Shown here: piece after piece, positions 1-10,605 of the stretch
How positions within the stretch are numbered: the first letter of the stretch is position 1
How the letters are laid out: every line of letters starts with the position of its first letter
DNA from: CAVYOE01 sp963770155
Lineage (GTDB): Bacteria; Actinomycetota; Thermoleophilia; Solirubrobacterales; 70-9
Assembly: GCA_963770155.1 (NCBI GenBank)
Contig: CAVYOE010000001.1
Location: 1,550,001-1,614,000, forward strand
Length of the DNA stretch: 64,000 nucleotides
Direction: 5' to 3'
Program-made: the position numbers and the translations under genes
The notes under the pieces: model-generated
Told to the model about the DNA's origin: nothing
The model's input: the letters and a program-made list of their open reading frames with translations, nothing else
Database searches by the model: none

Positions 1-1481
<1,481 letters not shown>

Positions 1482-1490
1482 GCCGGAGGC

Positions 1491-2123
1491 TCAGTCATAG
1501 ATAGAACGGCTTTCACCGGGCTTGCTGTTGTCGGGGAGGTTCTCGAGATCGTTGACGTACCCGGGCTGCGCGCGCACGCGGTCGAGCCAGCTGCGCACCG
1601 CCGGGAACTTCTCCATCTCGAGGCCGCCCTCTTCGGCGACGTGGACGTACCCGAACATCGCCAGGTCGGCGAGGGTGTAGGAGTCGCCGACGAGGAACTC
1701 GCGGTCGGCGAGGTGACTCTCGAGCACCTTGAGCGCCTGCACGCTCGGGCCCTTTGGGGCGGCGTCGGCGTCGAGCCGGCCGGATTGGATCAGGAACCGC
1801 AGGCCGCCGATCGTGGGATAGACCGACGTCTGCTCGAAGAAGAGCCAGCGATAGACCTGTGCCCGCAGGACGGGATCCTCGGGGAGCATCGACGTGCCCT
1901 CTGCCAGATGGAGCAGGATCGCGGCCGACTCGGGCAGCCGCTCGCCACCGTCGGTCTCCAGGACCGGCACCCGCCGGGCCGGATTGACCTCGCCGTACTC
2001 GTCACTGAGAGTGTCGCCGCCGAAGATGTCGGTCGGGACGCGCTCGTACTCGACCCCGAGCTGGGCCAGCAGCAGCCGGACCTTGTAGCAGTTGGGCGAA
2101 GCCCCGTAGTCGTAGAGGCGCAT
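1491..2123 (-). CDS. glutathione S-transferase-like protein
   Basis: 210 residues with a thioredoxin-fold N-terminal half (MRLYDYGASPNCYKVRLLL, with the cis-proline region RRVPVLE and then the substrate-side LPESAAILLHLAE) and an all-helical C-terminal half (around TLADLAMFGYVHVAEE). This is the canonical soluble GST architecture and length. Actinobacteria generally use mycothiol rather than glutathione, so the true thiol cofactor is uncertain. It lies directly upstream of transketolase on the same strand and only 20 bases from the divergent rpiA start. Confidence 0.85.
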   Translation of the reverse strand: MRLYDYGASPNCYKVRLLLAQLGVEYERVPTDIFGGDTLSDEYGEVNPARRVPVLETDGGERLPESAAILLHLAEGTSMLPEDPVLRAQVYRWLFFEQTSVYPTIGGLRFLIQSGRLDADAAPKGPSVQALKVLESHLADREFLVGDSYTLADLAMFGYVHVAEEGGLEMEKFPAVRSWLDRVRAQPGYVNDLENLPDNSKPGESRSIYD

Positions 2124-2131
2124 TCACGGCG

Positions 2132-2137
2132 TACGCT
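2132..2137 (+). promoter_or_regulatory. -10 box for leaderless rpiA transcript
   Basis: TACGCT (TANNNT) ends 6 bases before the GTG of rpiA and no Shine-Dalgarno sequence intervenes. Transcription would therefore begin at the start codon. Inferred from spacing only. Confidence 0.45.
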
Positions 2138-2143
2138 ATCCGC

Positions 2144-2806
2144 GTGAACGACTCGCCGAGCGACGCGGAGAAACGCGCCGCCGCAGAAGCGGCGGCCGAG
2201 CTGGTCGCCGACGGGATGGCGGTCGGCCTCGGCACCGGTTCGACGGTGGCTTTCCTGCTGCCGGCGCTGGCCGAGCGGGAGCTGGGGCTGCGCTGTGTCG
2301 CTACCTCGGTCGCAACCGAGGACCAGGCAAAGGAGCTGGGGCTGACCGTCGAGCCGTTTTCCTCGCTCGACCGGCTCGACATCGCGATCGACGGCACCGA
2401 TCAGGTGACCCCCGACGGCTGGCTGGTCAAGGGGGGTGGCGGTGCCCACACCCGCGAGAAGATCGTCGCCGCGGCCGCCGCCCGGTTCGTCGTGATCGCC
2501 GACTCGAGCAAACCGGTCGAGCAAATCGGCCCGCCGATCCCACTCGAGCTCTCTCGCTTCGGGCTGGACGCGACGCTTCGCCGGCTCACCGACCGGCTCG
2601 GCAAGGTCGAGCTCCGCGACGGAGCTCCGCCCAGCCCCGACGACGGCGTCATCGCCGATTACCTCGGCGACTTCGACGACCCGGCCGTGCTTGCGATCGA
2701 GCTCGACGCCACCCCCGGGATCGTCGATCACGGCCTCTTCCCACCCAACCTCGTCAGCGAGGTATTGATCGCCCGCGACGGGAAAATCGATCGAACGGAG
2801 ATCTGA
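2144..2806 (+). CDS. rpiA: ribose-5-phosphate isomerase A
   Basis: Interconverts ribose 5-phosphate and ribulose 5-phosphate. The 220-residue protein has the family's phosphate loop GLGTGSTV near residue 29, the catalytic-region DGTDQV near residue 84 and KGGGGAHTREKIVA shortly after, and a C-terminal PGIVDHGLF motif. Length is typical for RpiA. It starts with GTG, chosen because it fits the family's N-terminus and is preceded at leaderless distance by a -10-like box. It is divergent from the GST/transketolase pair and so sits among pentose phosphate genes. Confidence 0.95.
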   Translation: MNDSPSDAEKRAAAEAAAELVADGMAVGLGTGSTVAFLLPALAERELGLRCVATSVATEDQAKELGLTVEPFSSLDRLDIAIDGTDQVTPDGWLVKGGGGAHTREKIVAAAAARFVVIADSSKPVEQIGPPIPLELSRFGLDATLRRLTDRLGKVELRDGAPPSPDDGVIADYLGDFDDPAVLAIELDATPGIVDHGLFPPNLVSEVLIARDGKIDRTEI

Positions 2807-2844
2807 TGCTTGGCCCGGTTGGTGTACGAGCGGGCAGGTCGGGC

Positions 2845-3570
2845 TCAGACCGGTAGCTGGTTCGCCTTCCGCCGGCAGCGCTTGCGCGCCTTCCTGTTCT
2901 TCTTGCGCTTGCAGCGGGCGAGGGCTGCGGCGCGCTGGCCGGTGGGCGACTGGGCGCTCGGTGGCGGTGTGACCGCCAGAGTGAGAGCCCAGCCGGCGAT
3001 CGAGAAGCCGGTGAGGGTGTTGCTCTCGTCGTCATCGAGCACCCAGAGGCTCCAGACGCCGTTCGGGGAGCCTCCGGCGAGCGACGCCAGCGCGCCCGAA
3101 TAGGGAGGCGGCGGCCCGCCGAACGGGCTCAGGTTGTCCTCCGGGAGCCAGCGGGTCGGCGAGTACGTGGCCGACTCGCTGCTCGCACAGGTCCCTTCGT
3201 TCGGGAGGTCGAGGGGCTCGGCCGCGTCGTCGAAGGTCCAGGTGTTCTGGGTGACGTCATTTGGGCCGCAGGCGTCCGATACCAAGGTGACCGCGGACCC
3301 GTTCGGGCCGCTAATCACAACGTCCATGTCGTCCGGGTAGGCGGCGCTGAAGCCGAACAGGGTCACCGTGGCTTTGGTCATCGTCCCGGGGAGACCCGAG
3401 ACGGCAATGGGGGACGGAAACAGATTTGCGGGCCCCCCGGTGAAATCCGTCTGCGAGAGATTGTTGGTGTTGATGAAGGTGTGCGTCTGAGCCCGCACGA
3501 CCGCGGGCGCAAGCAGGGCTGCGACCAGCAACCCCAGCGGGATCAGCCACCGTCGGTAGTTACCCGCCAT
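2845..3570 (-). CDS. secreted P-domain-like protein with basic Cys tail
   Basis: 241 residues. The N-terminus is a signal peptide (RRWLIPLGLLVAALLAPAVVRA). The middle resembles the proprotein-convertase P domain or a related beta-sandwich used as a surface module: it contains DMDVVISGPNGSAVTLVSD and, later, a segment like NGVWSLWVLDDDES. The last 30 residues are highly basic, with two cysteines exactly 11 residues apart (CKRKKNRKARKRC) and the ending LPV. Three other secreted proteins in the window share this tail. A strong purine-rich ribosome binding region (GGAGAGGAGAG) precedes the ATG. Function unknown; probably cell-surface or secreted. Confidence 0.8.
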   Translation of the reverse strand: MAGNYRRWLIPLGLLVAALLAPAVVRAQTHTFINTNNLSQTDFTGGPANLFPSPIAVSGLPGTMTKATVTLFGFSAAYPDDMDVVISGPNGSAVTLVSDACGPNDVTQNTWTFDDAAEPLDLPNEGTCASSESATYSPTRWLPEDNLSPFGGPPPPYSGALASLAGGSPNGVWSLWVLDDDESNTLTGFSIAGWALTLAVTPPPSAQSPTGQRAAALARCKRKKNRKARKRCRRKANQLPV

Positions 3571-3648
3571 CCGACCTCTCCTCTCCTCTCCTCATACCTA
3601 CCCCGCCTTCTCCGCCGCCGGTGCTTGCCGTGAGGCCTACTCTACCCG

Positions 3649-4602
3649 CTACTTGACCAGCATCGCCGCGCCGATGCCGCCGCCGAAGTCGCCGAGCGCG
3701 ACCAGCTTCATGTCCGGCGGCTTCGAGTCGAGAAACAGGTGCGGCTTCATCGCCGCCGCGATCCGCTCGACGTAGGGCTGCCCGAACCGGGTCCCCATCC
3801 CACCCCCGATCACGATCAGCTCGGGATCGAGCAGGTTGACCGCCGAGGCAAGGCCGGCGCCGAGCGCCTCCACCGCCCGGTCGAGCAGCTCGAGCGTGAG
3901 CTCGTCGCCGGCGTCGGCGGCCCGCGCCCAGACTCCGCTGGTCAACCGGTCCCGGTCGCGCTTCTCCATGATCTTGAACAGGTCGGTCTTCTCCCCCTTC
4001 TTGTGCCGCTTTCGGGCCTCGGCCTCCATCGCCTTGCGCCCGGCATAGGCCTCCATGCAGCCGCGCCGGCCGCACGGACATTTCGCGCCTCCCCTCTTCA
4101 CCACCATGTGGCCGATCTCGCCGGCCTCGCCCCGGCCCTTCCAGAGCTTGCCGCCGAGGACGACGCCGCCGCCGACGCCGGTCCCCCAGAAGACCCCGAG
4201 CATCGAGTCGCGGCCGCGTCCGGCTCCGAGCCGGAACTCGGCGTCGGTCCCGACCTGGACGTCGCCGGCGATCTTGACCGGCGCCCCCAGTTCCTTCTCG
4301 AGCTCCTTCGCCATCGGATAGCTCCCCTCCCAGCCGGGCAGGTTGTTGGCCTGGCTGACGATGCCGGTCTTGGCGTCAACTGACCCGGGCGAGCCGACCC
4401 CGATGCCCTGCAGGGCCTCCGGCTTCGCCTTGGCATCGGCGGCTGCGTCGCGCATCGCGGTCGCCATCGCCTCGATCACGTCGGGCGGTCCACCGTCGGT
4501 CGGGGTCGGTTCCCGGGCTTCGCCCCGGACCTTGTCGTTGCCGTCGACGACGACCGCCTGGATCTTGGTCCCGCCGAGATCTATTCCGCCGCGCGCCTTC
4601 AC
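3649..4602 (-). CDS. ROK-family sugar kinase (glucokinase-like)
   Basis: 317 residues. It opens with the ATP-phosphate motif GGIDLGGTKIQAVV and contains GVGSPGSVD, GTGVGGGVVLGGKLW, the ROK signature with EIGHM, and the zinc-binding CPCGRRGCMEAY. These identify a ROK kinase; glucose is the likely substrate. The GTG start at 4602 is fixed by a GTGA overlap with the stop of the upstream GH15 gene. The enzyme could phosphorylate glucose released by that glycosidase and feed the pentose phosphate enzymes encoded nearby. Substrate specificity is inferred. Confidence 0.9.
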   Translation of the reverse strand: MKARGGIDLGGTKIQAVVVDGNDKVRGEAREPTPTDGGPPDVIEAMATAMRDAAADAKAKPEALQGIGVGSPGSVDAKTGIVSQANNLPGWEGSYPMAKELEKELGAPVKIAGDVQVGTDAEFRLGAGRGRDSMLGVFWGTGVGGGVVLGGKLWKGRGEAGEIGHMVVKRGGAKCPCGRRGCMEAYAGRKAMEAEARKRHKKGEKTDLFKIMEKRDRDRLTSGVWARAADAGDELTLELLDRAVEALGAGLASAVNLLDPELIVIGGGMGTRFGQPYVERIAAAMKPHLFLDSKPPDMKLVALGDFGGGIGAAMLVK

Positions 4603-6485
4603 GCAGTGAGCCCTCCCCCCTCGAGGCCGCCGCCCTCGGCCTTGATCAGGTCCATGACCGCGTTGATCAGCGACAGGTGGGTGAAGGCCTGCGGGAAGTT
4701 GCCGAGGTGGCGGCCGCTGGCGGCCTCGAGCTCCTCGGCATATAGCTGGAGGGGGCTGGCCAGGGAGAGGAGCTTCTCGCAGAGGGCGCGGGCCCGAGCG
4801 ACCTCGCCGATCTGGGCCAGTGCCGAGACCAGCCAGAAAGAGCAAATCGTGAATGTGCCCTCCCTGCCCTCGAGCCCGTCGTCGGTGTGCTCGACCTTGT
4901 ACCTGAGCACGAGCCCGTGATCGGTGAGATCGTCGGCGATCGCCAGCACGGTCTTGCGCACCCGCTCGTCGTCCGGCGGTAGGAAGCCCATGATCGGGAT
5001 CAGCAGGAGCGAGGCGTCGAGGGCGTCGCTCTCGTACTGCTGGACGAAAACGCCGTCCTTGACTCCGTTGGCAAGCACGTCGGCCTTGATCTCGTCGGCG
5101 ACGGCCTTCCACTCCTTCGCGTGCTCGACGTCGCCGCGCCGCTCGCAGAGCTTGGCGCCGCGGTCGAGGGCCACCCAGCAGAGGACCTTGGAGGCGGTGA
5201 AGTGCTTCGGATCACCGCGCACCTCCCAGATGCCGCGGTCGGGCTCGGCCCACTGCTCGGCCGCATCGTCGACCAAATCGACGATCAGCTTCCAGGCGGG
5301 GGTCGGCAGCTGCTGGGAGAGCTGCTGAGAGGAGTGAATCGCGACCGAGTCGAGCAGCATCCCCCACATGTCGTGCTGCTTCTGCTCCCAGGCGGCATTA
5401 CCGACGCGGACCGGCTTCGCGCCCTCGTAGCCCGAGAGGTGGTCAAGGATTCCCTCCTCCAGCTCCCGCTCCCCGTCGATCCCGTACATGATCTGGAGCG
5501 GGTGGGTCTTGATCGTGTCGAAGACGAAGGCATAGAACTCGTACGCCTCCCACTCGAACCCGAGCGTGAACAGGGCCCAGAGCATGAAGGCGGAGTCGCG
5601 GATCCAGCTGAACCGGTAGTCCCAGTTGCGTTCGCCACCGGGTGACTCCGGCAATGACGTCGTCGCAGCAGCCATCACCGCCCCCGTCGGCGAGTAGCTC
5701 AGCCCCTTCAGGGTGAGGGCGCTGCGCTCGAGGTAGCTGCGCCATTCGTGATCGGGGAACTGGCCGTCACGCAGCCACTGGCGCCAGTGCCGGATCGTTT
5801 CCTGCTCGGCCGCGTAGGCCTCGTCCAGGTCCCGCGGCGCGGCGCCGTCTCCCCAGGCCAGGGCGACGTACGCACCCTCGTCTTCGGTCAGGGTGGTGTG
5901 GCCATAGGCGCGGGCGCCGGCAAGCCCCAGCGGCAGGCTCGAGACCAGGCGCGGCTCCAGTTCCACCCCTTCCGGCTTCGAGACCGCCTCCTCGTAGCCC
6001 TCGCCGGCGTAGCTCCAGGTCCCGGGCACCCGGCCGTAGTCGAACAGCGGCAGGCAGCTGAGCGCGATCTCGACTTCGCCGTCGACGCAGGTCGCGGTGC
6101 GGAGCAGAACCCCGGAAGCGACGAAATCGCCCGGCGCGCGCCGGTAGTGATCCGGGCGGGGGCCGCCGCCCCATTTCTGCATAATCATCGAGTCGCGGAC
6201 CAGTACCCACCCGTTCGGGGTGTGCCAGGTTGTCTCGACCACGAGGCTCCCGGGCAGGTAGCGCCGCTGGGTCGGGACGAGGACGTGCTCGGGGGAGAAG
6301 TTGAACGAGCCCGCGCCGCGGTCGAGCATCGCCCCGAAGACGCTTGGGGAGTCGGGGCGCGGCAGGCAGAGCCACTCGACGCTCCCGTCGGGACCGATCA
6401 GACACGAGCACTCGCAGTCCGAGATGAACGCGTAGTCGCTGATCGGCGGGAACGGGCTTTCCTCGAGTGCGGCCTCCATCGCCAC
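4599..6485 (-). CDS. GH15 glucoamylase/trehalase-type glycosidase
   Basis: 628 residues, the usual length for actinobacterial GH15 enzymes, with an N-terminal beta domain (ISDYAFISDCECSCLIGPDG) and an (alpha/alpha)6 catalytic barrel. Markers include ERNWDYRFSWIRDSAFML near residue 285 and the late ESDALDASLLLIPIMGFLP. No signal peptide is present, so it is probably cytosolic and acts on trehalose, maltodextrin or a similar alpha-glucan. GTG at 6485 is the longest start; an in-frame ATG at 6479 is an alternative. Its stop overlaps the ROK kinase start by four bases. Confidence 0.9.
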   Translation of the reverse strand: MAMEAALEESPFPPISDYAFISDCECSCLIGPDGSVEWLCLPRPDSPSVFGAMLDRGAGSFNFSPEHVLVPTQRRYLPGSLVVETTWHTPNGWVLVRDSMIMQKWGGGPRPDHYRRAPGDFVASGVLLRTATCVDGEVEIALSCLPLFDYGRVPGTWSYAGEGYEEAVSKPEGVELEPRLVSSLPLGLAGARAYGHTTLTEDEGAYVALAWGDGAAPRDLDEAYAAEQETIRHWRQWLRDGQFPDHEWRSYLERSALTLKGLSYSPTGAVMAAATTSLPESPGGERNWDYRFSWIRDSAFMLWALFTLGFEWEAYEFYAFVFDTIKTHPLQIMYGIDGERELEEGILDHLSGYEGAKPVRVGNAAWEQKQHDMWGMLLDSVAIHSSQQLSQQLPTPAWKLIVDLVDDAAEQWAEPDRGIWEVRGDPKHFTASKVLCWVALDRGAKLCERRGDVEHAKEWKAVADEIKADVLANGVKDGVFVQQYESDALDASLLLIPIMGFLPPDDERVRKTVLAIADDLTDHGLVLRYKVEHTDDGLEGREGTFTICSFWLVSALAQIGEVARARALCEKLLSLASPLQLYAEELEAASGRHLGNFPQAFTHLSLINAVMDLIKAEGGGLEGGGLTA

Positions 6486-6517
6486 GGAATCTATCTGCGC
6501 GTGAAATCGTGTCGCCG

Positions 6518-7768
6518 ATGAGCGTCGACACCCTCGCCCTGGCGATGATCGTCACCGCCGCTGTCGCCGCGCAACTGCTCGCCGTGCGGCTTCGCGTGCC
6601 GGCGATCATCCCGCTGCTGGTCGCCGGGGTCGCTCTCGGCGATTACGGCCTCGAAGTGATCGAACCGGACGCGTTGCTGGGAGAGCTGTTGACGCCTTTC
6701 GTGAATCTCGCGATCGGGGTGATCCTGTTCGACGGTGCCACCGGCCTGCGCCGCCGGGAGCTGGGCCACGAGGGAATCGGCAGTGTGGTCGCGCGGCTGC
6801 TCTCGCTCGGCGTATTGCTTACCTGGGCCGCCGCCACTGCCGGAGCGGCGCTGCTGCTCGACCTCGACTTCCGGATTGCGGTGATCCTCGGGGCGGTCCT
6901 GACTCTGTCGGGACCGACCGTGGTGCTGCCCCTGCTCGACTTCGTCCGTCCGGCAAAGCGCGTCGGGACGATCCTGCGCTGGGAGGGAATCCTGGTGGAT
7001 CCGGTCGGGGCGATCATCGCGGTGCTCACCTTTGGCGCCGTCATGCATGCCGACGGCGGTTTCGAGGTCGCCGAATTCGCGGCCACCGTCGCGGTCGGCG
7101 CCGGGGTCGGCGTGGTCGGCGCTGTTCTGCTCGGCTGGATCTTGCGCAGCCCCGCCTATTCGGCCGCGACCAAGACGGCGGCGACCCTGGGCCTCGTGCT
7201 TGCGGCCAACGCCGTTGCCAGCGCAATCCTGGACGACGCCGGCCTGGTCGCCGCAATCACGATGGGGGCGGCGCTTGCCAATGGCTACGCCGAGATGATC
7301 GAGGAGACCGCCGTGTTCACCGAGACGCTGGTGACGCTCCTGATCGGAGCCCTGTTCGTTGTTCTCTCCGCCCGGGTCGATCCCGGCGCGGTGGCTGATC
7401 TCGGGATCGAGGGCCTGTTGTTCGTGGGGTTGCTGGTCGTGCTGGTGCGCCCGCTGGCCGTTGTCCTCTCGACCACCCCGTCGCACCTCGAGAGGCGCGA
7501 GAAGATCTTTCTCGCCTGGATGATGCCTCGCGGGATCGTCGCGGCGGCGACGGTCTCCGGGTTCCAGCTGCGGCTCGAGCAGCAGGGCATCCCCGATGCC
7601 GACCTGCTGGTGCCGGCGACCTTCCTTGTGATTGCCGCGACCGTGGTCGTCTACGGCCTCACGGCCCGCCCCCTGGCAGCGGCGCTCGACCTACGTGAGC
7701 CCGACCTCAACATGGGTGAAGCAACCGGGATGCCGGGAATGTCCGAAGACGCGAAGCCTCACCGCTGA
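6518..7768 (+). CDS. CPA-family Na+(K+)/H+ antiporter
   Basis: 416 residues with about 12 hydrophobic segments and the layout of the NhaP/CPA1 monovalent cation:proton antiporters. The ATG at 6518 begins MSVDTLALAMIVT at the first membrane segment; 17 upstream in-frame codons are non-hydrophobic and were left out. An internal region reads GILVDPVGAIIAVL, where an acidic residue followed by P is expected for ion exchange. A cytosolic RCK or TrkA domain is absent. The 3' end overlaps the convergent cydB end by 10 bases. Ion specificity cannot be read from the sequence. Confidence 0.88.
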   Translation: MSVDTLALAMIVTAAVAAQLLAVRLRVPAIIPLLVAGVALGDYGLEVIEPDALLGELLTPFVNLAIGVILFDGATGLRRRELGHEGIGSVVARLLSLGVLLTWAAATAGAALLLDLDFRIAVILGAVLTLSGPTVVLPLLDFVRPAKRVGTILRWEGILVDPVGAIIAVLTFGAVMHADGGFEVAEFAATVAVGAGVGVVGAVLLGWILRSPAYSAATKTAATLGLVLAANAVASAILDDAGLVAAITMGAALANGYAEMIEETAVFTETLVTLLIGALFVVLSARVDPGAVADLGIEGLLFVGLLVVLVRPLAVVLSTTPSHLERREKIFLAWMMPRGIVAAATVSGFQLRLEQQGIPDADLLVPATFLVIAATVVVYGLTARPLAAALDLREPDLNMGEATGMPGMSEDAKPHR

Positions 7769-8784
7769 CGCTCACGGTCGAGCATTTGGCGTTGCTGGAG
7801 CGTGTAGAGCAGCGCCAGCGCCGGGATCACCACCAGGGCGGCGGCGGCGGACACGATCAGCAGCCCGCTCAGGGTCGGGTCGGGAGCGGCGGCGTCGTCG
7901 ATCGTCAGGGTCTCCGGCAGCAGATAGGGATGCTGGGCGACGCCCCAGCCGGCGAGGACCGCGAACACGGCGGCGGCCGCCACAGGCCGCAGGAGGCGGC
8001 CGGGTGGAGCGGCGGCGCGGACTCCGCGCGCGAGCAGTACCAGCGCCGCGGCCCCGCAAAGGCCGGAGAGGATGACCAGCGGCAGGCCGGGACCGGTGAG
8101 GCCGTCGTAGACGAAGCGCGCGTCGCGGTGAAGCACGACCACCCCGGCCGCTGCCAGCGCGCCCGCGGCGGCGGCGGCCAGCAGGGCGCAGCGGCCGAAG
8201 TGACGCGCGTTCTCCTCCTCGCCGGCCGCGGCCGAGTCGTGGGCGAGAAAGACGGCGGCGAGGTAGGCACCGCTGGCGACGAACAGGGCCCCGGTGAGCA
8301 GGGGCAGGAGGCCGATCCAGCTCGACCACGGATCACCGCTGCCGTCGGCCGGCACCTGGCCCGACGCGACCGCCCCGACCACGGTTCCCATCGCGAACGG
8401 CGTCAGCACCGAGGAGAACGCGAAGACGAGGCCGGCGCGCTCGCCCACCTTCCCCCCGATCACCTTCCCGAAGGCAAAGCCGGCCCCGCGCAGGACGACC
8501 CCGATCGCGGCAATCGTAAGCGGCACGTACAGGGTGGTCATCACCGCGGCGAACGCCTCCGGGAAGCCGGTCCAGAGGACGACGAGCATGAAGATGAGCC
8601 AAACGTGGTTCGCTTCCCATACGGGGGCGAGCGAACGCTCGATCCGGTCGCGGCGGCTCTCGCCCGGCTCGCCGCCGGCCCCCACCAGGCGCCAGAGACC
8701 GGCGCCGAAGTCGGCGCCGCCGAAGACGGCATAGATGCCGGCTGCCGCGAGCAGAACCGCGGCGACCGCGTCGGGGCGGCTCAC
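7759..8784 (-). CDS. cydB: cytochrome bd quinol oxidase subunit II
   Basis: 341 residues, about eight or nine transmembrane helices. The N-terminus contains AVFGGADFGAGLWRL and EANHVWLIFMLVVLWTGFP, both typical of CydB. It partners CydA in the membrane terminal oxidase that reduces oxygen with quinol and does not pump protons. The GTG start at 8784 overlaps the cydA stop as GTGA, so the two are translationally coupled. No cydCD genes are adjacent. Confidence 0.95.
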   Translation of the reverse strand: MSRPDAVAAVLLAAAGIYAVFGGADFGAGLWRLVGAGGEPGESRRDRIERSLAPVWEANHVWLIFMLVVLWTGFPEAFAAVMTTLYVPLTIAAIGVVLRGAGFAFGKVIGGKVGERAGLVFAFSSVLTPFAMGTVVGAVASGQVPADGSGDPWSSWIGLLPLLTGALFVASGAYLAAVFLAHDSAAAGEEENARHFGRCALLAAAAAGALAAAGVVVLHRDARFVYDGLTGPGLPLVILSGLCGAAALVLLARGVRAAAPPGRLLRPVAAAAVFAVLAGWGVAQHPYLLPETLTIDDAAAPDPTLSGLLIVSAAAALVVIPALALLYTLQQRQMLDRERQR

Positions 8785-10157
8785 CGGCCCTCCTCCTCTC
8801 CGGCCTGCGGCCCGTATGGCACCTCGGGCTCGTCGCGCTCGCGCCAGCCTCGCGACATCCGGCGCAGCACCAGCACGGTGGCGGTGGCGAGCCCGGCGTA
8901 GAGCAGCAGCGTGAAAGCGAACACGAACCAGAGCCCCTCGGCGCCGGTGACCGCCTCCTCGGTCCGCATGTGCCCGTAGACGATCCACGGCTGGCGCCCG
9001 ACCTCGGTCACGATCCATCCGCACCACATGGCGACGATCGCCGCCGCGCCGGAGACCGAGACGGCTCGCAGGAACCAGGTCCCCTGGGGTATCTCCCGCC
9101 GCCGCCACAAGAGAACCGCGAGCCAGACCGCGAGCGCGAACAGGGCCGTGCCGATCCCGACCATCGCGTCGAAGGAAAGGTGAAGCAGGGTCTTCGCCGG
9201 CGGCTCCTCGTCGTCGGGGATCTGGTCGAGGCCTTTGACCACCGTGTCGGATGAGAACCCGGCCAGGAACGAGTCGAGGTCGGGGATCGAGATCGAGCCG
9301 ACCACTTCGTCGTCGGTGCAGATCCCCCCGATGTGCTCGGCCTGGTCGGGGCCGGTCTCGTAGACGCACTCCATCGCCGCGAACTTAGCCGGCTGGTCCT
9401 CGTAGATCGCCCGCGCCGCCGTGTCGCCGACGAACAGCTGGAGCGGGGTCGCGACCGCGGCGACGCTGAGCGGGAGCAGCATCCCGAGCCGGTGGTAGCG
9501 GTCCCGCCGCCCGCGCAGCATCCCCACCGCGTAAACCGAGGCGACGAGGAAGCCGGTGACCATGTAGGCGGCCAGCCACATGTGCGTGAACTCGTAGGGC
9601 ACCGCCGGGTTGAAGATGACCTCGAGCGGCTCGACGTCGATCACCTTGCCGCCCGGGCCGAGCTCGAAACCCTGCGGCTGGTTCATCCAGGCATTTGCCG
9701 CGATCACCGAGAAGGCACCGCCGATCCCGGCAATCACGATCGGCACCCCGCTCCAGAAGTGCGCCCACCCCGGTAGCCGGTCCCAGCCGTAGATGTAGAT
9801 AGCGATGAAGATCGCCTCGGTGAAGAAGAAGAGACCCTCGATCGCGAAGGCGATCCCGAAGGCGTCCCCGGAGCGGCGCATGAACTCGGGCCAGAGCAGG
9901 CCCATCTCGAACGAGAGCACGGTCCCGGTGACCGCGCCGACCGCGAAGGTGACCGCGACCACCTTCGACCAGCGTCGCGCCAGCAGCATCGCGTCGGCGT
10001 CGCCGTGCTTGCGGCCGCGGTATTCGGCGATCAGCATGATCGCCGGGAAGGCAACCCCGAGACTGGCGAGCACGATGTGGAAGCCGAGCGTGAACGCCAT
10101 CTGCTCCCGCGCGGCGAGCAGGTTGTCGGCGGCTAGCAGTGGGGTGAGTTCGGGCAT
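8781..10157 (-). CDS. cydA: cytochrome bd quinol oxidase subunit I
   Basis: 458 residues carrying the haem subunit features: an N-terminal helix with GFHIVLASLGVAFP (haem-ligand histidine), the acidic GLLWPEFMRRSGDAFG region, the FFFTEAIFIAIYIYGW helix, and EVGRQPWIVYG near residue 390, which is diagnostic of CydA. The protein is shorter than the E. coli subunit, consistent with a short quinol-binding Q-loop as in many actinobacterial and CIO-type oxidases. It is first in the cydA-cydB pair. Confidence 0.95.
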   Translation of the reverse strand: MPELTPLLAADNLLAAREQMAFTLGFHIVLASLGVAFPAIMLIAEYRGRKHGDADAMLLARRWSKVVAVTFAVGAVTGTVLSFEMGLLWPEFMRRSGDAFGIAFAIEGLFFFTEAIFIAIYIYGWDRLPGWAHFWSGVPIVIAGIGGAFSVIAANAWMNQPQGFELGPGGKVIDVEPLEVIFNPAVPYEFTHMWLAAYMVTGFLVASVYAVGMLRGRRDRYHRLGMLLPLSVAAVATPLQLFVGDTAARAIYEDQPAKFAAMECVYETGPDQAEHIGGICTDDEVVGSISIPDLDSFLAGFSSDTVVKGLDQIPDDEEPPAKTLLHLSFDAMVGIGTALFALAVWLAVLLWRRREIPQGTWFLRAVSVSGAAAIVAMWCGWIVTEVGRQPWIVYGHMRTEEAVTGAEGLWFVFAFTLLLYAGLATATVLVLRRMSRGWRERDEPEVPYGPQAGEEEGR

Positions 10158-10233
10158 CTTTCGTCACAGCCTAGGCTCGAAGTCGTGCGGCGGAGCGGTT
10201 GATCGGAGAAGTTGACCGTGTCAGACTTCCCGT

Positions 10234-10596
10234 ATGACCTCCGACGAGTTCCTGAGCCGGATCGACGCGCACATGGAGCGGGGCAACGAGCTCATGGAGG
10301 AGGTCCGCCAGGAGATGCGCCTGACGCGGGAGGTCTATGCGAGGGAAGCTGCAGCGACACGGGAGGTGTTGGACCGTCACGAGGTCGCGTTCAAACACGG
10401 AGTCGAGGTGATTCAGGAAAACAGGGAGGCGATGCAGGAGGTTCGGATTTCGCTGCGCGAGGAGCGCGTCAGCGCGCGCCAGAGCTGGCGCGACCTGCAG
10501 CGGGAGATCCGCTCAAACACCGAATGGATCAAGACTCAGACTCAGGCGCTGCTGAAGCTGATCGACGAAATGGGCGGCGGGCCGCAACCCGCCTAG
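10234..10596 (+). CDS. predicted coiled-coil protein, unknown function
   Basis: 120 residues, strongly charged and almost wholly helical from residue 5 to 110 (ELMEEVRQEMRLTREVYARE is representative), with no signal peptide or membrane segment. The heptad-like spacing of L, V and I suggests a coiled coil. No family is recognised. It stands alone between cydA (divergent) and pgl (convergent). Confidence 0.65.
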   Translation: MTSDEFLSRIDAHMERGNELMEEVRQEMRLTREVYAREAAATREVLDRHEVAFKHGVEVIQENREAMQEVRISLREERVSARQSWRDLQREIRSNTEWIKTQTQALLKLIDEMGGGPQPA

Positions 10597-10605
10597 GCTG
10601 GGCAC